64,000 bases of DNA from Motacilla alba alba (GCF_015832195.1 NC_052017.1:11918790-11982789); one strand, 5' to 3'; shown: positions 1 to 13,133, counted from the first letter of the stretch. Made by a program: numbers and translations. Notes: generated by a model from the letters alone, not told the origin.

Positions 1-993
1 CAAATTACTTAAGAGATCCAAATTTCTAATAAGGGTGTGAAACAATTATAATTTGTATCTGCCTCGAAAGATTGAAGAAAAAGTATTGATAGCAATATGT
101 ATTGAAATCTGGGATAGATAACAGAAGTTGAAGGTGGCATTACAGCTGCAGGCACTTTTGTGAGCTTTGGAATGACTCTAAAAATGTTATTGGTAGAAAG
201 GAGAAACCAGGGAGCTAATGCTCATCTTGTCTCTGGAACTAATCTTTTTCTTCTGCATTCTGAGAAACCCTCACAGGCAAAACATCACCTCTAACCTTGT
301 TTTCTGTTCTGTGTTTTTTATTAACCTTTCTTTTCCAAGCCTACAGTTTTCACTCGAGTTCAGTCCTGATAGCAATCAAAGTTGACTGATTATTATTTTT
401 TACAATGAGTAAGGTGTTACCATGATATTATTTCAGCAAAAAGGCCATGTTTAGTTGCCATGACAATTAAACAATAATAACTGCAGTCCTTACTTGTCTA
501 TCACAGTTGTCAATCCAGCTCCTGCTTCTTATTGCCAAATTTACTTTTTGTTGTTGTTGTTAGTCAATATTGCTTCATTCAGGCAATGCAGCTGAGCTTG
601 TTCTGAAGCAGGAAACAAGCAGCTGTGGGGCTGCTGTAGTGGATACAAGTCAAGGCATCCATGGCACAGGTCAGGGTTGGTCAAGTGCTGGACTAAAGGA
701 GCCAAATGAGTTAATCTCTGTCTGAGATGACAGCTGAGATGACAGATAAATATGTGTTAAGCTCTGTGTTCCAGTGACCTTTGGGAAGCACAGACAACAT
801 TTCCTGTCAAAATTCTACATCATCACGAATATCCTTGGACTTCCAATTTTTTGATCTTTCTGGTATCGATTTAGGACACAACCAATGATTTATCTGGGAA
901 AACAAAAAGAAGCAAGAATAAAACACAAACCCTGCAGACATCTGACTTGTTTCTTCTTTGAAGAGTGATTATGAAAAGGACAAGATTTTCACT
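1..993. other. Non-coding AT-rich sequence, no gene seen
   Basis: All six frames are interrupted frequently and I recognise no coding exon, RNA gene or interspersed repeat. A short TTG trinucleotide run lies near 548-561. The window opens inside this non-coding sequence. Confidence 0.6.
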
Positions 994-1010
994 AAAAAAA
1001 AAAAAAAAAA
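994..1010 (+). repeat. Poly(A) tract, 17 bases
   Basis: Uninterrupted run of 17 A. It could be a simple mononucleotide repeat or the tail of a decayed retroposon, but I see no recognisable element body immediately upstream and no clear flanking target-site duplication. Confidence 0.85.
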
Positions 1011-2695
1011 GAAGTTACCTTTTGAAACCTTGGGTTTCCTTAGATTATCAGTGTTATGGGTTTGGGATTACCTCCCAGTTACCATGTGGGACATAGAGTT
1101 TAGTAACTGGGTTGGGTAAGAGCATATGGCACAGAAAAATGCAGCCCTGCCTCTGCTCTGTAGCTTCCACACAGGAGAAACCATGCCTGTGTTCACAGGC
1201 CAAATGCAGCCATTTCTCGCACGGTGTTGACAAAGTAAATGTGGTCTGTGCATTTCTCTTGTCTTTGTGCTTTCACTTTGTGGGACTGCACCTGATTAAA
1301 GAAATGTTCTAATCAATGAAACATCACTGACAAAACCAGCTCACTTAATGTGTTGGAGCATCTGACAGATGGTAACTGCTGGTGTTGTCCTTGACAATAA
1401 ACTGCTCCTTTATGCAGTACATTTAGCAAATAGAAACTGTCTCCCAAGCTGTAGACCATGTTTTTTTTTTGTTGTTCTTTTTTCTTTTTGTTTGTTTGTT
1501 TGTTTTTTCTATCGAGCCTTATCACCAAAATCCTAGGTCAAATATTCAGATAACACACAATTCAGGAATTCTACAGCTGAGACGCAAAGTTTGCAATTGT
1601 GTTGGCCATTTAGGTTCACACCTATCTATTAGAAGGCTATTTCAAGAATCAGTTTGAATAGTCAGTTACAGGTAACTTGTTTCACAAATGGTAATATGAC
1701 TTTTTACTTTTCAATACATTTTCCTAATTGTTCACATCCTAAATTAGCAAGCTGGCATTAAAATAATTAGTTTTTCAACCAGGTACTGAGGGGACAGAAG
1801 AATAAAAAGCTGAAGGATGAAAGGAAAGTTCCTAAAATTTATCCAGAAGTGAATGGAAACTTTTCTTCTATCAGTGTGGGACTGCTTTAATTATTTCTGA
1901 CCCAGATCCCAAAACGTTACATTTCCATATCCCTTTCCTGGGACAAGTGCCTTACAGGGGAGTTAGATCTGTACAAGGCCATCACTTTTTTTGATACCCT
2001 ATAATGACTTCTGAAACCCTCTTGCCTCCAAATTCTGTTGAATAGTTCTCATTGATGTTCAGGGTAGAAGGAACATATGAGGGAATGAATGAAGAAACAG
2101 TCCCAAAAAAGTTAATTTCATTTTTATTCTGGCAGTCTTTTCTTATTACTACTGGAAAACCCTCCCACCCTTGCTTTGGCTGACAAATTCCACACTCAAT
2201 GTTTTTTCTTCTCTGTGTCTGCATGGATGCCCCTTTTACTTCCTTGTTTTGTTCTTTCATTCTCATTATCTCCTTTTAACAGTACATCCCTTGGTAACTT
2301 CACCTCTAGTGCTGCTCTTTTTGCAATCTAGGGCCTGACACAGCATTAGCCCTCTATCACTCACTCCCCTTATAATCTGGCTTTATATCTTTACACATCA
2401 GGCTTTTCAAGAGGGACTATCTGCTCATTTCTGGTGATTCATCAGAACATAGCACTGCATCCTAGATCCTTGATTGATATTTCAGTGTTTCTGTGATAAC
2501 AATCAGAATTTAAAAAAAAAATTACAGTTAAGTTCATTTAACTGTAACCATAATGAAAGGACTTGGATTGCACCCTAAGCAACTTGTCTTGAACTACAGG
2601 AAAAGAGAAGTGAACACTGCCTCTATTGTTAAAAACAATAAACATTCTGAAAAGGCAGTTCACCAGCAGTGCTCATCCTAGAAAACATGAAAATT
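1011..2695. other. Non-coding sequence, no gene seen
   Basis: Several short open frames of 60-95 codons occur on both strands here, including one of 94 codons on the minus strand at 1982-2266. None has a recognisable domain, and their length is what chance gives in DNA of this composition. A T-rich low-complexity patch is listed separately. Confidence 0.55.
1461..1509. repeat. T-rich low-complexity tract with (TTTG)n
   Basis: A run of 10 T is followed by GTTGTTC, more T runs, then about four copies of TTTG. This is simple-sequence DNA. Its reverse complement is an A-rich stretch that could be a degenerate poly(A) tail on the minus strand. Confidence 0.75.
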
Positions 2696-2724
2696 GAGAG
2701 AGAGAGAGAGAGGGGGGGGGGGGG
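2696..2724 (+). repeat. (GA)n followed by a 13-G run
   Basis: Eight GA units (2696-2711) run directly into 13 consecutive G (2712-2724). The whole tract is purine on this strand. It is likely to vary in length between individuals and is prone to triplex or G-quadruplex structure and to sequencing error. Confidence 0.9.
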
Positions 2725-5700
2725 AGAATGTTTTCCTGAATTCCAGTGAGCCATTTTATCAGATTTGCCTTCACCATGGCCAGGGATTCACACTAAAGAT
2801 AAACAAGAGATTTTATTCAATAACAGTCAAGTTGTAACAGGGTCAGACATACAACAGAAGAGCATGTCACAGCTGCTTACTTCTCAGTCTAAACAAAAAC
2901 AAATTATCTTCTTGGCCTGTTTTCTTGCAGAGGGAAGGTGCCACAGCCCAAAATTTGAAAGGCTACCTTTTCTTGACCACTGAAAGATGCAGTCATACTC
3001 TGTACAGAAATGAGTTTCAATACCTGACAACAGGCAAATTTTAATTCTCAGCTTACTTAATTATTTTCTTGAGCTATCTCTTCCTTACAACAACAAAACA
3101 AGGGATTTGGGTATTTTTTATCCCTTTCACTCTAAAAGAAGCAATTTAAAAGAGGAGAGCAAAGCAATCCGTGCCTTTAGAAAACAAAAGAATTCTGTCT
3201 TGTTCAGATTAAGCTAAAATGTTTTCAACAGAATAAGCAAAGAAAAATCCTTTCATCTATGTTAATATAAAAGAGTGATTTTAGAAGTCTTTTCCTGCCA
3301 TTTCTTTAAATGAGAAAAAGTATCAATTTATTATTTTCCTACAAGCATGAAATGATTGTAGTAATATTTTTAAATTTCCTGACAGCACCTTTTACCTAAA
3401 GGATCATGACTTACAGTTCAACAAATTCTCTCCATAAGGAAGAGCTGAAGGCAGCTTTGTGGAAAAGGCTGGAATGCCTGTAGGTGTGATTTCACTATGC
3501 ATGTTGTTGTGCAATAGGGATTTTTCTCGAGAATATATTTTCAGTCAATATTTTTTATAATTCTATAAAATGTATCAGAATCAATAAGTTGAATCGAATT
3601 TTGCTAGTTTATAAATTTCTGAATTTAAGGTAATTCTAAATATCCTTGGCCAGACCCTAAATTTCTCTATCTCCAGAAACATGACACACAGACATCACAG
3701 GGGAAAAAATAAAGAGTCCCCAGCTGTCTTTGTTAAACCAGTATGCATTCTATTGTTCTGGTTCTGTTGGTTTGGAGGTTTTTTTTCATCTCTATGGGGA
3801 AATAATCTTAACAGTACCTTCTCAAAAAGGATTTTCAGTTCATTATTTTATAATTAAGCTCTCTTTTCTCCTTCTCATAGAGTAAGAAATGAAGAGCCAG
3901 TTGAGGGACCATATGGCTTAGAAGTTCTCATTTGTTTAGTTAGATGATACCACAGACAGGAAATCAACGTATAGGAATTTCACAACCACATTTCCATCTG
4001 TTTTATGTGGGTGATGCCATCAAAGAAGCTGACAAGTCTTAGCAATCCTCCAGCATATGTCAGCTCTTGGTAGTGCTACAGGTCCAAAGTCCATTCTCAC
4101 ACCTGCCTCAAGCAGCAGCAGGAGCCAGAATTGGAGATGATCTCTGTGGAAGGCCTATGGCTACACAACATGGTTAGCTCTGAACTGTGATATTTCTGGT
4201 TTTAGCTGCATTTGATATGCCATTGTTTGTCATGGAAGTTCTGGTGTAATTACTACCAGCTGAAATAAATTTCAGTATACAAAGATCAAAACAAGCCTTT
4301 TTTATAACGTGCTGGCAGGCTATAAATCTGCTCATCAGGTGCAGGATCTACTGAGAGCTGATAGTTAGTGGAGAGCATAAAGGCCCCTTCTGAAATCAGA
4401 CATTAAATCTCACAATCCCAGTGAGCTTTGAAGTCTTTCCCACTCTCCATGTCTGGAGGGTGTAAAAAGAAACCAAAGTTGGATTTGTATGTCATTCAAA
4501 AGGAGAGATCAATTGAAACATTTAGGAATACTGTAAATGTCATTTACATGTCATGGAGAGTCTTGTACCTATGCTAGTTTTGATAATTTTCTCTCAAATA
4601 AAAGAAGTTCAAGCTGCTCATTCTAGTTATTTTTCTCAAAAGACTGGTGAATTGGTCAGTTATAAATCCAGCCTCTAAAGATGAATTTAATCAAGAGAAG
4701 AGAATTTTCATTCTTGTAGAAATAATCAACTGAATGTTGCAATTTACATTCAACTGCTTGTGCTTTCACTTGCAGGTCTTAATTAGGATCACTATTGCAT
4801 TTTCTAGACAGCTAGACTATTAGTATTGTTGGTAGCTTGCCACCATATTTGGCAGCCCAACAAAACTGCAAAAGCTGAAAAATAAGCCTATTTAAAAAGT
4901 CAGTAAAGCCAACATCCTTTCTGAAAGCTTTAATCTAGGTTTCCATATGCTGTACCTTCACTGAGGGTAAAAATTATCAACCTGCTGCTGTGCTTCTATC
5001 TATCAGAGATTTTTTTCTGAATACTATTTCGGAAGAATTATCTCTCTTTGCTATCAGTTTGGATATTGATTATCATTTTCAAATTCTGATGCCTTTCATG
5101 AAAACACTCTTGAGAAGGCTGCTTAGGTCTAAAGAGAACTCTTTTATTGCTTGTAATTACATTTAGACTGCATGATGGATGCATATCCTTAAATGAAAAT
5201 GGAAGGTAACCTCACATTTTTGTTGTACTTTATACCATCTTCCTCCAGAAGATTAACTTTACTGGCAAATTTAGAATTCACTAATTCTAAGGAACAGATC
5301 TTTAAAATCAGACAGGCTATAGAACACAAAAGAAGAAAGCCTGGAGAAAGTTAATGACAGTTTTATTTTCGTCATTGCTGGGAATCTCTTTTTTAGAACA
5401 GAGGTCCTTCCATTTCCTTTCTTACCCATTGCTGCATCCATTTAAAGTGTAAACTCCCCATAATGATTAGCTCATTCCATAAGTTTGTATAATATCTAAT
5501 AAATGGGCCTTCAGGATTTATTGGGAGTTAGATAGAACATTAATAAAAGAAAAAAATAATAATCATTGTAACCTAACAGAAAATGGTTAGCTACTCGTTA
5601 AGCCCATCAACAAAATATATCAATTACTGATGAAGCACTATTAAAATGTGAGCTTCAGATACAAACATCAGAGGTTAAAGATACAGGGAATCACACAAAG

Positions 5701-6354
5701 GGAACAAAACTATCTGTCTTAATCTGTTTGCTAATAATAATCTGTTTGTTAATCTGTTTGCTAATAAAGAGCATTTCTATCTCTTGATCCATAATGGTGA
5801 CATTGTAAAGAGCATTTCCTTTCCCTGTGTTTCAGGTTGGAAGAGCATAGTGAAGTAACCAAAAGAAGTTAGAAGGCAGTAGCTGAAGTGATTTGGGTGC
5901 CCATTTTAGATAGAATTCTTTGGAGTTTTCACCTGACAAAACTGAATAAGTTGAAGAATCCCCCCTGTGGTTTGAATATCAGCCCTGCATCTAACAGCAG
6001 TAGAAACCCTAAGTAGGAAGTCTATGTTACAACATTAAATGTCTGTTTAAACCCCTGCTACAGATGAAATCTAGGGGGAAATGGAGACAATATAGTATTT
6101 ACCAGAAACAATTTTTTCTTTTGTATGGTTCTGTACTTATTTCATCTTAAGTGATATCTTCTCAGGCAGTTGAAATGTGCAGTGGTTTCATTCCCAGAAG
6201 CAAGCAAATTTTTCCTTATTCAAGTGATTTGATACAGTACATTACAAACACAGCAAAATTCACAGCAGTAAGAAATAAATTCACTTTGTCTAAAAATGCT
6301 TTCACAGTATCTTATTGATGCCAGTATTTGCAGCCAGTCTTTCCTGGGATAATT
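2725..6354. other. Non-coding sequence, no gene seen
   Basis: About 3.6 kb with no supportable exon. The stretch 4740-4870 holds a TTAATTA homeodomain-type core and a TGCCA/TGGCA pair about seven bases apart that resembles a loose NFI site, so it may be weakly regulatory. Near 5721-5766 a short imperfect tandem repeat is listed separately. Confidence 0.55.
5721..5766 (+). repeat. Short imperfect tandem repeat (AATCTGTTTGCTAAT)
   Basis: Three copies of a unit of about 15 bases: first at 5721-5735, a shortened middle copy, and a third at 5751-5765. The phrase AAAGAGCATTTC then occurs twice (near 5766 and 5808). This looks like local slippage or duplication with no coding content. Confidence 0.7.
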
Positions 6355-6510
6355 CCTCTCCTCTCCTCTCCTCTCCTCTCCTCTCCTCTCCTCTCCTCTC
6401 CTCTCCTCTCCTCTCCTCTCCTCTCCTCTCCTCTCCTCTCCTCTCCTCTCCTCTCCTCTCCTCTCCTCTCCTCTCCTCTCCTCTCCTCTCCTCTCCTCTC
6501 CTCTCCTCCC
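6355..6510. repeat. (CTCTC)n pentanucleotide microsatellite, about 31 copies
   Basis: About 155 bases of nearly perfect five-base repeat, ending in a slightly degenerate C-rich tail. One strand is wholly pyrimidine and the other wholly purine. The array makes long false open frames on both strands (runs of Ser-Pro-Leu or Gly-Glu-Arg), because a five-base unit without stops stays open in every frame. These are not genes. Confidence 0.97.
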
Positions 6511-9035
6511 CTTTCCCCCACATAAAGTATTTTTTTATAGGGTTTATATTAGAATACTCAATTTTTTTCTTCTGCTTTACACACTTAAAGATAGAGGGGA
6601 AACATTAAAAGAAGAAACAAAAAAGTTTTTATGGTTAAATAGCTATTAAAAATGTGGTTGCAGAAGAAGAATTCTTAGCCTTATAGTCGTACTAAATGAC
6701 ATTTTAGATAAGAAAAGCTTTCATCTATAAGCTGGTATTTAATTACCTGAAAATGTTATTTATTACCTTGGACACTCTGGTTCTATACTGATTATCCTTT
6801 TATTATGGTACAAAACATAAAGATTCATGTATGAAGATTTTTATTTCTTTTAGTCTTTGTAATCCATAATGTAAAATGGTAATTATAAGGAAAAAAAATA
6901 CATCAAAAGAACATTCAAAACTATTTAATTTGGAAGGAAAAAAAGAAATTTCTTATATACCTGCAGAAATACTGGCATTTTCATCCTTAATGTTTCTGCA
7001 TATCTAAATAGATGCATATTAATATATATAAAATTAACAGTATCAAGAAATTTCAGTAATAGTCTACACCAAAACAAAGCCTACCTCTATTGTTTATTAT
7101 AACCTCATAAAAGGAAGAAATTGCTTCTCATTGGTTTAGTTATTCACTGGTAGCAGCAATCTGAGCTGTCTGATGTGAAAGCACAAGGAACACAGGAGCA
7201 GGATAAGCTCATTTCTCTGCAGGTGCAGGTGACCTCCAGCACTGCCTCTGGGATTTTCCATGTGTGCTCTCTGTGCTGCTGTAAAGGATCCTGTAAAGGA
7301 TTGGTGCTGGGTCCCCAAGCCTCTTAGGAAAAATTTTTGTGCACCAGTTGGCTAAAAGACCTTCATGCTGGCAGGAAAAGGCAAAAAGTGTTGATAATTC
7401 TGTGGTCTGACAGCCCAGAGAGCTGGAGGCACGGGTGGGTTCTTGTTCCTTTGCGTGGGCTTTGGTTGTGAATTAGACCCACCACAGCAACATCAAAGCA
7501 GGAATTCCAGTTACTGCTAGAGATGATAAGAAAGGAAACAGAGATGGCAGGCTAAGACAAAATCCTTACAAGCAAGGATCATGAGTAGTAGATGTAAAGA
7601 GCAAGAGAAATATTTTTGCTGGAATTACAGACAAGCTTAATTAATAATTTTTTTTATGTGATGGCTATTTTGTTGTTGGGCATTTAATTATAGCAAACAT
7701 TACATATTTTTATTACAGAAAAGTAGTCATCAAATCTTGAAGGAGTAATTCTAATATCAAATACAATTGGAGAATGCTATGCGTAAGCAGTATTCACACA
7801 CACCTGAAAAAAAAAATAGAAAAAGTAGGACAAGAATATTGAATTCTGTACAAGGAAAGAAAAAAAAAGTTTCAGTCCTACAGGATGAATTTTAGGCATA
7901 TTGTTCCATTTCATGGATACATGATATAAGAAGAAGCAGATTGATACTTCTGCACAGCCTCCACAGGTTCCTTCTGAATGCAGCAAGTGTGTGATTTTGT
8001 GGGACTCTGTGTGAGCAACCCAGTTGTCTTTCATGTATACTCCAACAGAAGCCAACCCTGGTGACTTGCAATCATTTGGGAATTTGCATTGAAGATGGTC
8101 ATGGCGATTTTTAATACAGAAATTTTTCACTGATGGAAATATTCTGTATTTCTGATGCTACTCCTTTCCCCGAAGTTAGGCTGAGTAGCATTTTCGATGT
8201 ATCAGATGTGAAAATCATAAATACAAAAATTCTTTTTGCTTTTATGGATATTTAGTAAGTATTTTCTAATACCTATTATAGACACAAGAAAAAACTGCAA
8301 TATTCAAGATAATAAAATTAAATTACTGTAGTTCCATTAGCTTAAAAGAACAAATTGAAGAAATAGGAAAAGTTGCATCTTATTGACTTTTCAACCTGAA
8401 ATCATCATACACTTATTACTGTTAGAAGGGGAGCAGGTGGTCGTTTAAAAGTCAAAAGACAGAATAGAAAACATAATCTGATTACTTCTAGTGCCAATAT
8501 CATAAGGTCACTGTCAGGCTTTTTGCTGTCTGACTGATGACTTCTGCTTTTCCAAAGCTGGCAATGCTCCAGGTGGTGCCTGAGCTGCTGCAGCCCATCC
8601 ACAGATGTTTCATTAAAGAAGCAGGATATTAATAGTGTCCCAGTAATTCCACATCAACTTCTCTGAACCGGCTCCCTCACAAGATTGTGAAGCAGACCCT
8701 GTCCCTCACACACCAGCTGGCTCTGGTCCTGCTGGTCTCTGCCCATCTGCTTTTGCCATGTGCTGACCACTACGCTTGATATTTTTCATTTCTAGATCAG
8801 TGGCCAGGGTGGCGTGTATAAGCAGGTTTAACATTGCTGTGGACAAAGTAATCCTCTAATATTTACACATAAAAGCAGAATTTAGAACATCGGAAATACA
8901 AATAAAGATTAATACCGTACTGGTGGAAAAAAATATGGACTGTTATACAACTGAAATTCCATCTTAAGATTTTCCTGCTGTGAGACAGAACCACAAAAAT
9001 AAACATTCATCTTACAAAATTTGGACTCTCCGGGT
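6511..9035. other. Non-coding sequence, no gene seen
   Basis: AT-rich with short A and T runs. A 117-codon open frame lies on the minus strand (7777-8130). It has no recognisable domain, is rich in Phe, His and Cys, and ends in a low-complexity Phe/Tyr tract, so I treat it as chance. A modestly GC-richer patch at 8645-8800 also shows nothing recognisable. Confidence 0.55.
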
Positions 9036-9039
9036 CCCA

Positions 9040-9185
9040 GAATTATGAAATTAGTGTAATTATATCCCAAACATACTTATAGCAAATCTCTCTAACTGTG
9101 CAATTAGAACTTCAACTGATCCAATTATGTGATGTAATGGTGTAGAGTAATTATGCATAATGACACAATTATAATTTGTGATTAT
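9040..9185. promoter_or_regulatory. Candidate regulatory block rich in homeodomain/POU motifs
   Basis: About 150 bases contain several AATTA/TAATTA cores and a perfect 12-base palindrome ATTATGCATAAT at 9150-9161. The palindrome holds two overlapping ATGCAT/octamer-like half-sites, the kind of arrangement bound by POU proteins. The block has no simple repeat. This is motif evidence only; AT-rich DNA produces such motifs by chance, so conservation in other birds would be needed to accept it. Confidence 0.3.
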
Positions 9186-9331
9186 ATCATAAAAAGGATT
9201 CTGAAACTTTCAGAAAGAATATTGGGCACAAACTGTCCTTCTTTGTTTTAAGCTGAAAGGACTCATCTGTTTCAGACATCTATTCCAAAATATTTATGTC
9301 GTGTTGCTAGTAAATGCTATATTAGCTAGGG

Positions 9332-9347
9332 AAAAAAAAAAAAAAAA
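9332..9347 (+). repeat. Poly(A) tract, 16 bases
   Basis: Uninterrupted run of 16 A between GCTAGGG and GGATGAG. No retroposon body is recognised upstream. Confidence 0.85.
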
Positions 9348-11009
9348 GGATGAGTCAGAGATTTAGTTGTATTTAGTTATTTAAAAAATATTTCTAGGGA
9401 CAGAAGAATGTGGCATTCACTGCAGCAATGTCTAGAGCCATTTAAAATGCACTTTAAAAAAAGTTATGAAAGGAAATTTTTACTGTGTCTGTTAGAAATT
9501 CTGACTGAGTAGTCTGTCTTGACACTTTTCATCACAGAACATGAGCATCCTTCCTAGTAGTTGCTGAGAGCATCTCTATAAAGCAAGGCTATATAAAAAC
9601 CTGATAAAAACGAAACTTCAAGAATTTATATAAGAATATTTTTATAACAGGAAAATACATTTTATGGCAGGTACATATCTTGTTATTATTTTTCAAAAGA
9701 GATTTTCTCCAGCAGAGACCAAAAAATACACACCTGCTACAGAGATATAGAGGGTGGAATAGGTCTCTGGAGACTTCTGCCAGCTCTTATATTTCTCACT
9801 GAGTCCAAAGTCACAGTTGATCAAAGGAGTTCTGTCTTTCCTACCTAAGCAATGGGAGTGAAACCAAGTGGCTCACAACAGCACCATGCCATGGAGCATG
9901 GGGGGGGCTGGAAAACACTGAGGACAGATCCAGTTATACTTGTTCTAATACTGGGAAACATCCCAAAGTGATTTCCTTTGGAGACTACCTTTGAAGGCAT
10001 CCCTATAGCTTACTCTTACATATTTTTAAATTAGAGAACTGGAGATAATGACCACTGCACTTTCTGTGAATGAACTCCACATCTCCTATTATTTGTAAGA
10101 AGTGGATTATAATACCAAACTAGCAAATCTTACAAACATAACTCTTATTACGAACACAGTTCAATGTTTGGAATGCTTTTCCAAAAATTGTTCCAAATCA
10201 TCATTCTACATGTTATTCGCAAACAGTGGGAAAATCTGATTCAATCTAAGAAGGCATTTGTCACTATGGATGGGATCACTGACTGAATTCTGGACATCTG
10301 CTTTGAGTTAACAGTATGAGTGTACCACTGTTGTGGTGGAATTGTGAATAGAGTAAATTCTTACCTCTCTGAAGTAGATTTGTAGAAGAACTCAGATGAA
10401 TGAGACTAGAAATATCTGTTCTCCATTTATACACAATGAATTATTTCATTATGCCCAGTGACAATGGGATTGCTTCCTTTTTGTACAGAGATATTAGGAA
10501 AAGTACTGGTAAATTTATTATATAAACTGTATGTTATATAATATATACCCCTGAAAAAGATGTATATCAGCTTTTGCCACTCTAAGTAGAATGTCTTATG
10601 AGTGATTAATCTATGTTCATATCTGAATTATCTGAACTCTGATGCTATGGAAGGCTTTTCATTTTGAAAGATGGTTGAAGGTACAAACATTGTCTCAGAT
10701 ATTAATATCTGTACTGCCCTCGAAGTGCTGTTATGAGCATTACTTCTCCTTAACTGAGTTTCAGTCAAGTTGCTGTATTGGTCTAATAGTTCCAGAAGAC
10801 AGAGTTTTGAAAAGAGAGCTAATGTCCTTTATTACAACAACTGATATAGCTAGGGAAAAAAAAAAATCTTTGAGGCTTACAGGTTGACAAACAGACACTG
10901 ACCAGAAAATCTTACCTTAATATTTTAAATATGTTTTTCTAGTGAAGATTTGAAGATTTTACCCCTCTTAGTTCTATTTTTCCTAGAGTTGCTTTAATAT
11001 AGAACATAT

Positions 11010-11039
11010 TTTTGCCTTTCCAAGACTGGAAAGGCAAAA
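11010..11039 (+). other. Perfect 12-bp inverted repeat with 6-base loop
   Basis: Left arm TTTTGCCTTTCC (11010-11021), loop AAGACT, right arm GGAAAGGCAAAA (11028-11039). The arms are exact reverse complements. The stem is too short for a typical pre-microRNA (about 22 paired bases or more) and does not extend beyond these arms, so it may be a chance palindrome or a small cruciform. Confidence 0.8.
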
Positions 11040-11999
11040 TCCTTTTCTATTTCTGAACTGGATAAATGAATCAGGAGAGAAAAGCCAGCAACATATAAAA
11101 GCTAAAGAATAAAAGTAATATAAGTATTTACCAGGGCATTGAGCAATAAGTAGCTAGCAAAGGAAGGGTGAGTAAGATTTGAGGAAAGATTGAGGTATAG
11201 CAATCTAAGATGGAGGTGTATTTACATTGAAATAGATCAGGACATACTTTTCTTATTCTGCGAAGCTTTTTAAAACTTCTGCAGCTATCCTTGTAATTAA
11301 AAAAGTCAAATTGAGAAGTCAAGAATCTAAGTCACAACCCCAGAAAAATACATTCACTTGAGATGCAGAGAACTCAGAGTTTCAGACCAAGTATCTGGGA
11401 CTGTTATGCATGATTCTGGGTTTGAATAAAAGTGATATTTTCTATTAAATCAGAGAAATCTCATTGAAAAGTTTTTCTTTTGGCAACTAAAATGTTTCTG
11501 AAACGATTTCCATACCAGGTTTCCTTTCTTCTAACAGATAGTAGAAATAAATACATTAATAAAAATATATGGTTTATGCACCGTGGCAAAGAACAAGAAG
11601 GAGAAAGACTAAAGGAACAAGCAGATCCATTCTGAATTCTTTCAAAAGGGGAAAGATGAGAAGATATCCACATAGAAATGGCTAATAAAAGGGAGCAAAG
11701 GAGGAGAATGCATAAGGGATAGTGCTTATAGACAGCTCTCAGTTTCTCAGGAAGCAGTTACTGACAGATCCTGGCACAGCCTGACAGACAGTGGCTATGG
11801 AAGGAATAACGTAATTTACAATGAAGATATGCCAAAGAAGACTGAAAATGGGGAAAAAAACTGATTCTGATGATGAAAAAAACCCAACAATGATATGAAT
11901 ATTGTCCAATCTTGGTTATGAGAAACTTCAACTCTTACATGTAATTTCATTTAGTACATAAGGAACAAAATGTGTTAGATGGCATTGAATTTTCTTACT

Positions 12000-12130
12000 G
12001 TTTCTTTTCTTAATTAGTACATCTGACAAATTAATGTACATTTGGTGCATATATAGAGTGCACTAGCACTGACAGCTCTAATTAAATAATCAGTTGTTAC
12101 GGATTATGTAACCATTTAAGATTATTACTT
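12000..12130. promoter_or_regulatory. Possible regulatory block (weak)
   Basis: Contains ATTAG, AATTAA and CTAATTAAATAATCAG homeodomain-like cores and a GTTACGGATTATGTAAC stretch whose ends (GTTAC and GTAAC) are reverse complements, with a retained CpG in the middle. C/EBP or PAR-bZIP factors recognise sites of the form TTRCGYAA or TTATGTAA, which this resembles. Motif evidence only. Confidence 0.22.
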
Positions 12131-13133
12131 AGAAGATTTTCTTCATTATCTACAGCTTTGATACCTAGATAAAGGATACAGAGACATTCTACTGGATGGT
12201 TTCCAAAGAAATTGCAAGAACTTTGTAAGTATTAAGTGCTGAATCCAAAGCAAATATTTAGTAAGCTGACCTTTTTAATCTTTCATATTTTTACTGTTAA
12301 TAAAAATCAGGCAAGAAGATTTGAATTTAGATATCATGAGGAAATTTGCCAAGATTTGCAGTTTCAGCAATTCCAGGATCTCACTTGGTTCTTTTGTATC
12401 GAGAGTAGTGGGTTGGAAGAGTCACTCTGTATCTTCCCGATGTCGATTTGGCATCAAACCATCTTTTTCAGGGAGTCACATTCTGAACAAAAGGTAGGAG
12501 ATGGCCACAGAGGTATTATCTGATAAAGTGCTTGGAAGAATAATTACAGTTGATTAAGTGGAAGCATTGTTAAAAGGTCACTTTTCCTGGAAATTGACTG
12601 TCCAAGCTTAACCTAAATTTTGGTTGAAATATTTCCATCATTCAAGGTCATAAACACTCTCAAATACATTCTCCTAGTTACTTAGAGGCTTTTAAAATAT
12701 TCAAGTCAATGTTATTACTGTAAAGCCAGGAATAAATTTTCAGCTTGCATTGAAAAGCCTATTCCTAAAAATAGGTTAGTGGTACTTAAGGACAAATGCT
12801 CTCACAAAAGCATACGTGACTCTGGGTGAAGAACTAAATGGTCAGTGCTGATGAACAAATAATGAGAATATTTGGTCAGCTTTGCCAGCTGCAGATGTAG
12901 ATGTATAGAAGTCTCTGGCCTGAAACCCTAAAAGGCTTGGTACTCTTTGTGGCTTATACCTATTAATGGACGAGGATGGCAAGAGTCAAGAACTCCCCAA
13001 GACAAAGACTCTCTCATGGTAAAAAAGTTGGGGCAGTCTTTTCTGGATAAATAAAAGAGACTGTGTATCAAACCATGTCTGTATGATTATTAAGTGGTAT
13101 TTTGAGGAGCATTTATTCAAAATATGTAAAGAT

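Noticed and set aside
6302..6608. Four overlapping open frames encoding Ser-Pro-Leu or Gly-Glu-Arg repeats
   Set aside because: They arise from the stop-free five-base CTCTC array read in several frames on both strands; no independent coding evidence.
7777..8130. 117-codon minus-strand frame with Cys/His-rich start
   Set aside because: Cys/His spacing does not form a zinc-finger pattern and the end is a low-complexity Phe/Tyr run.
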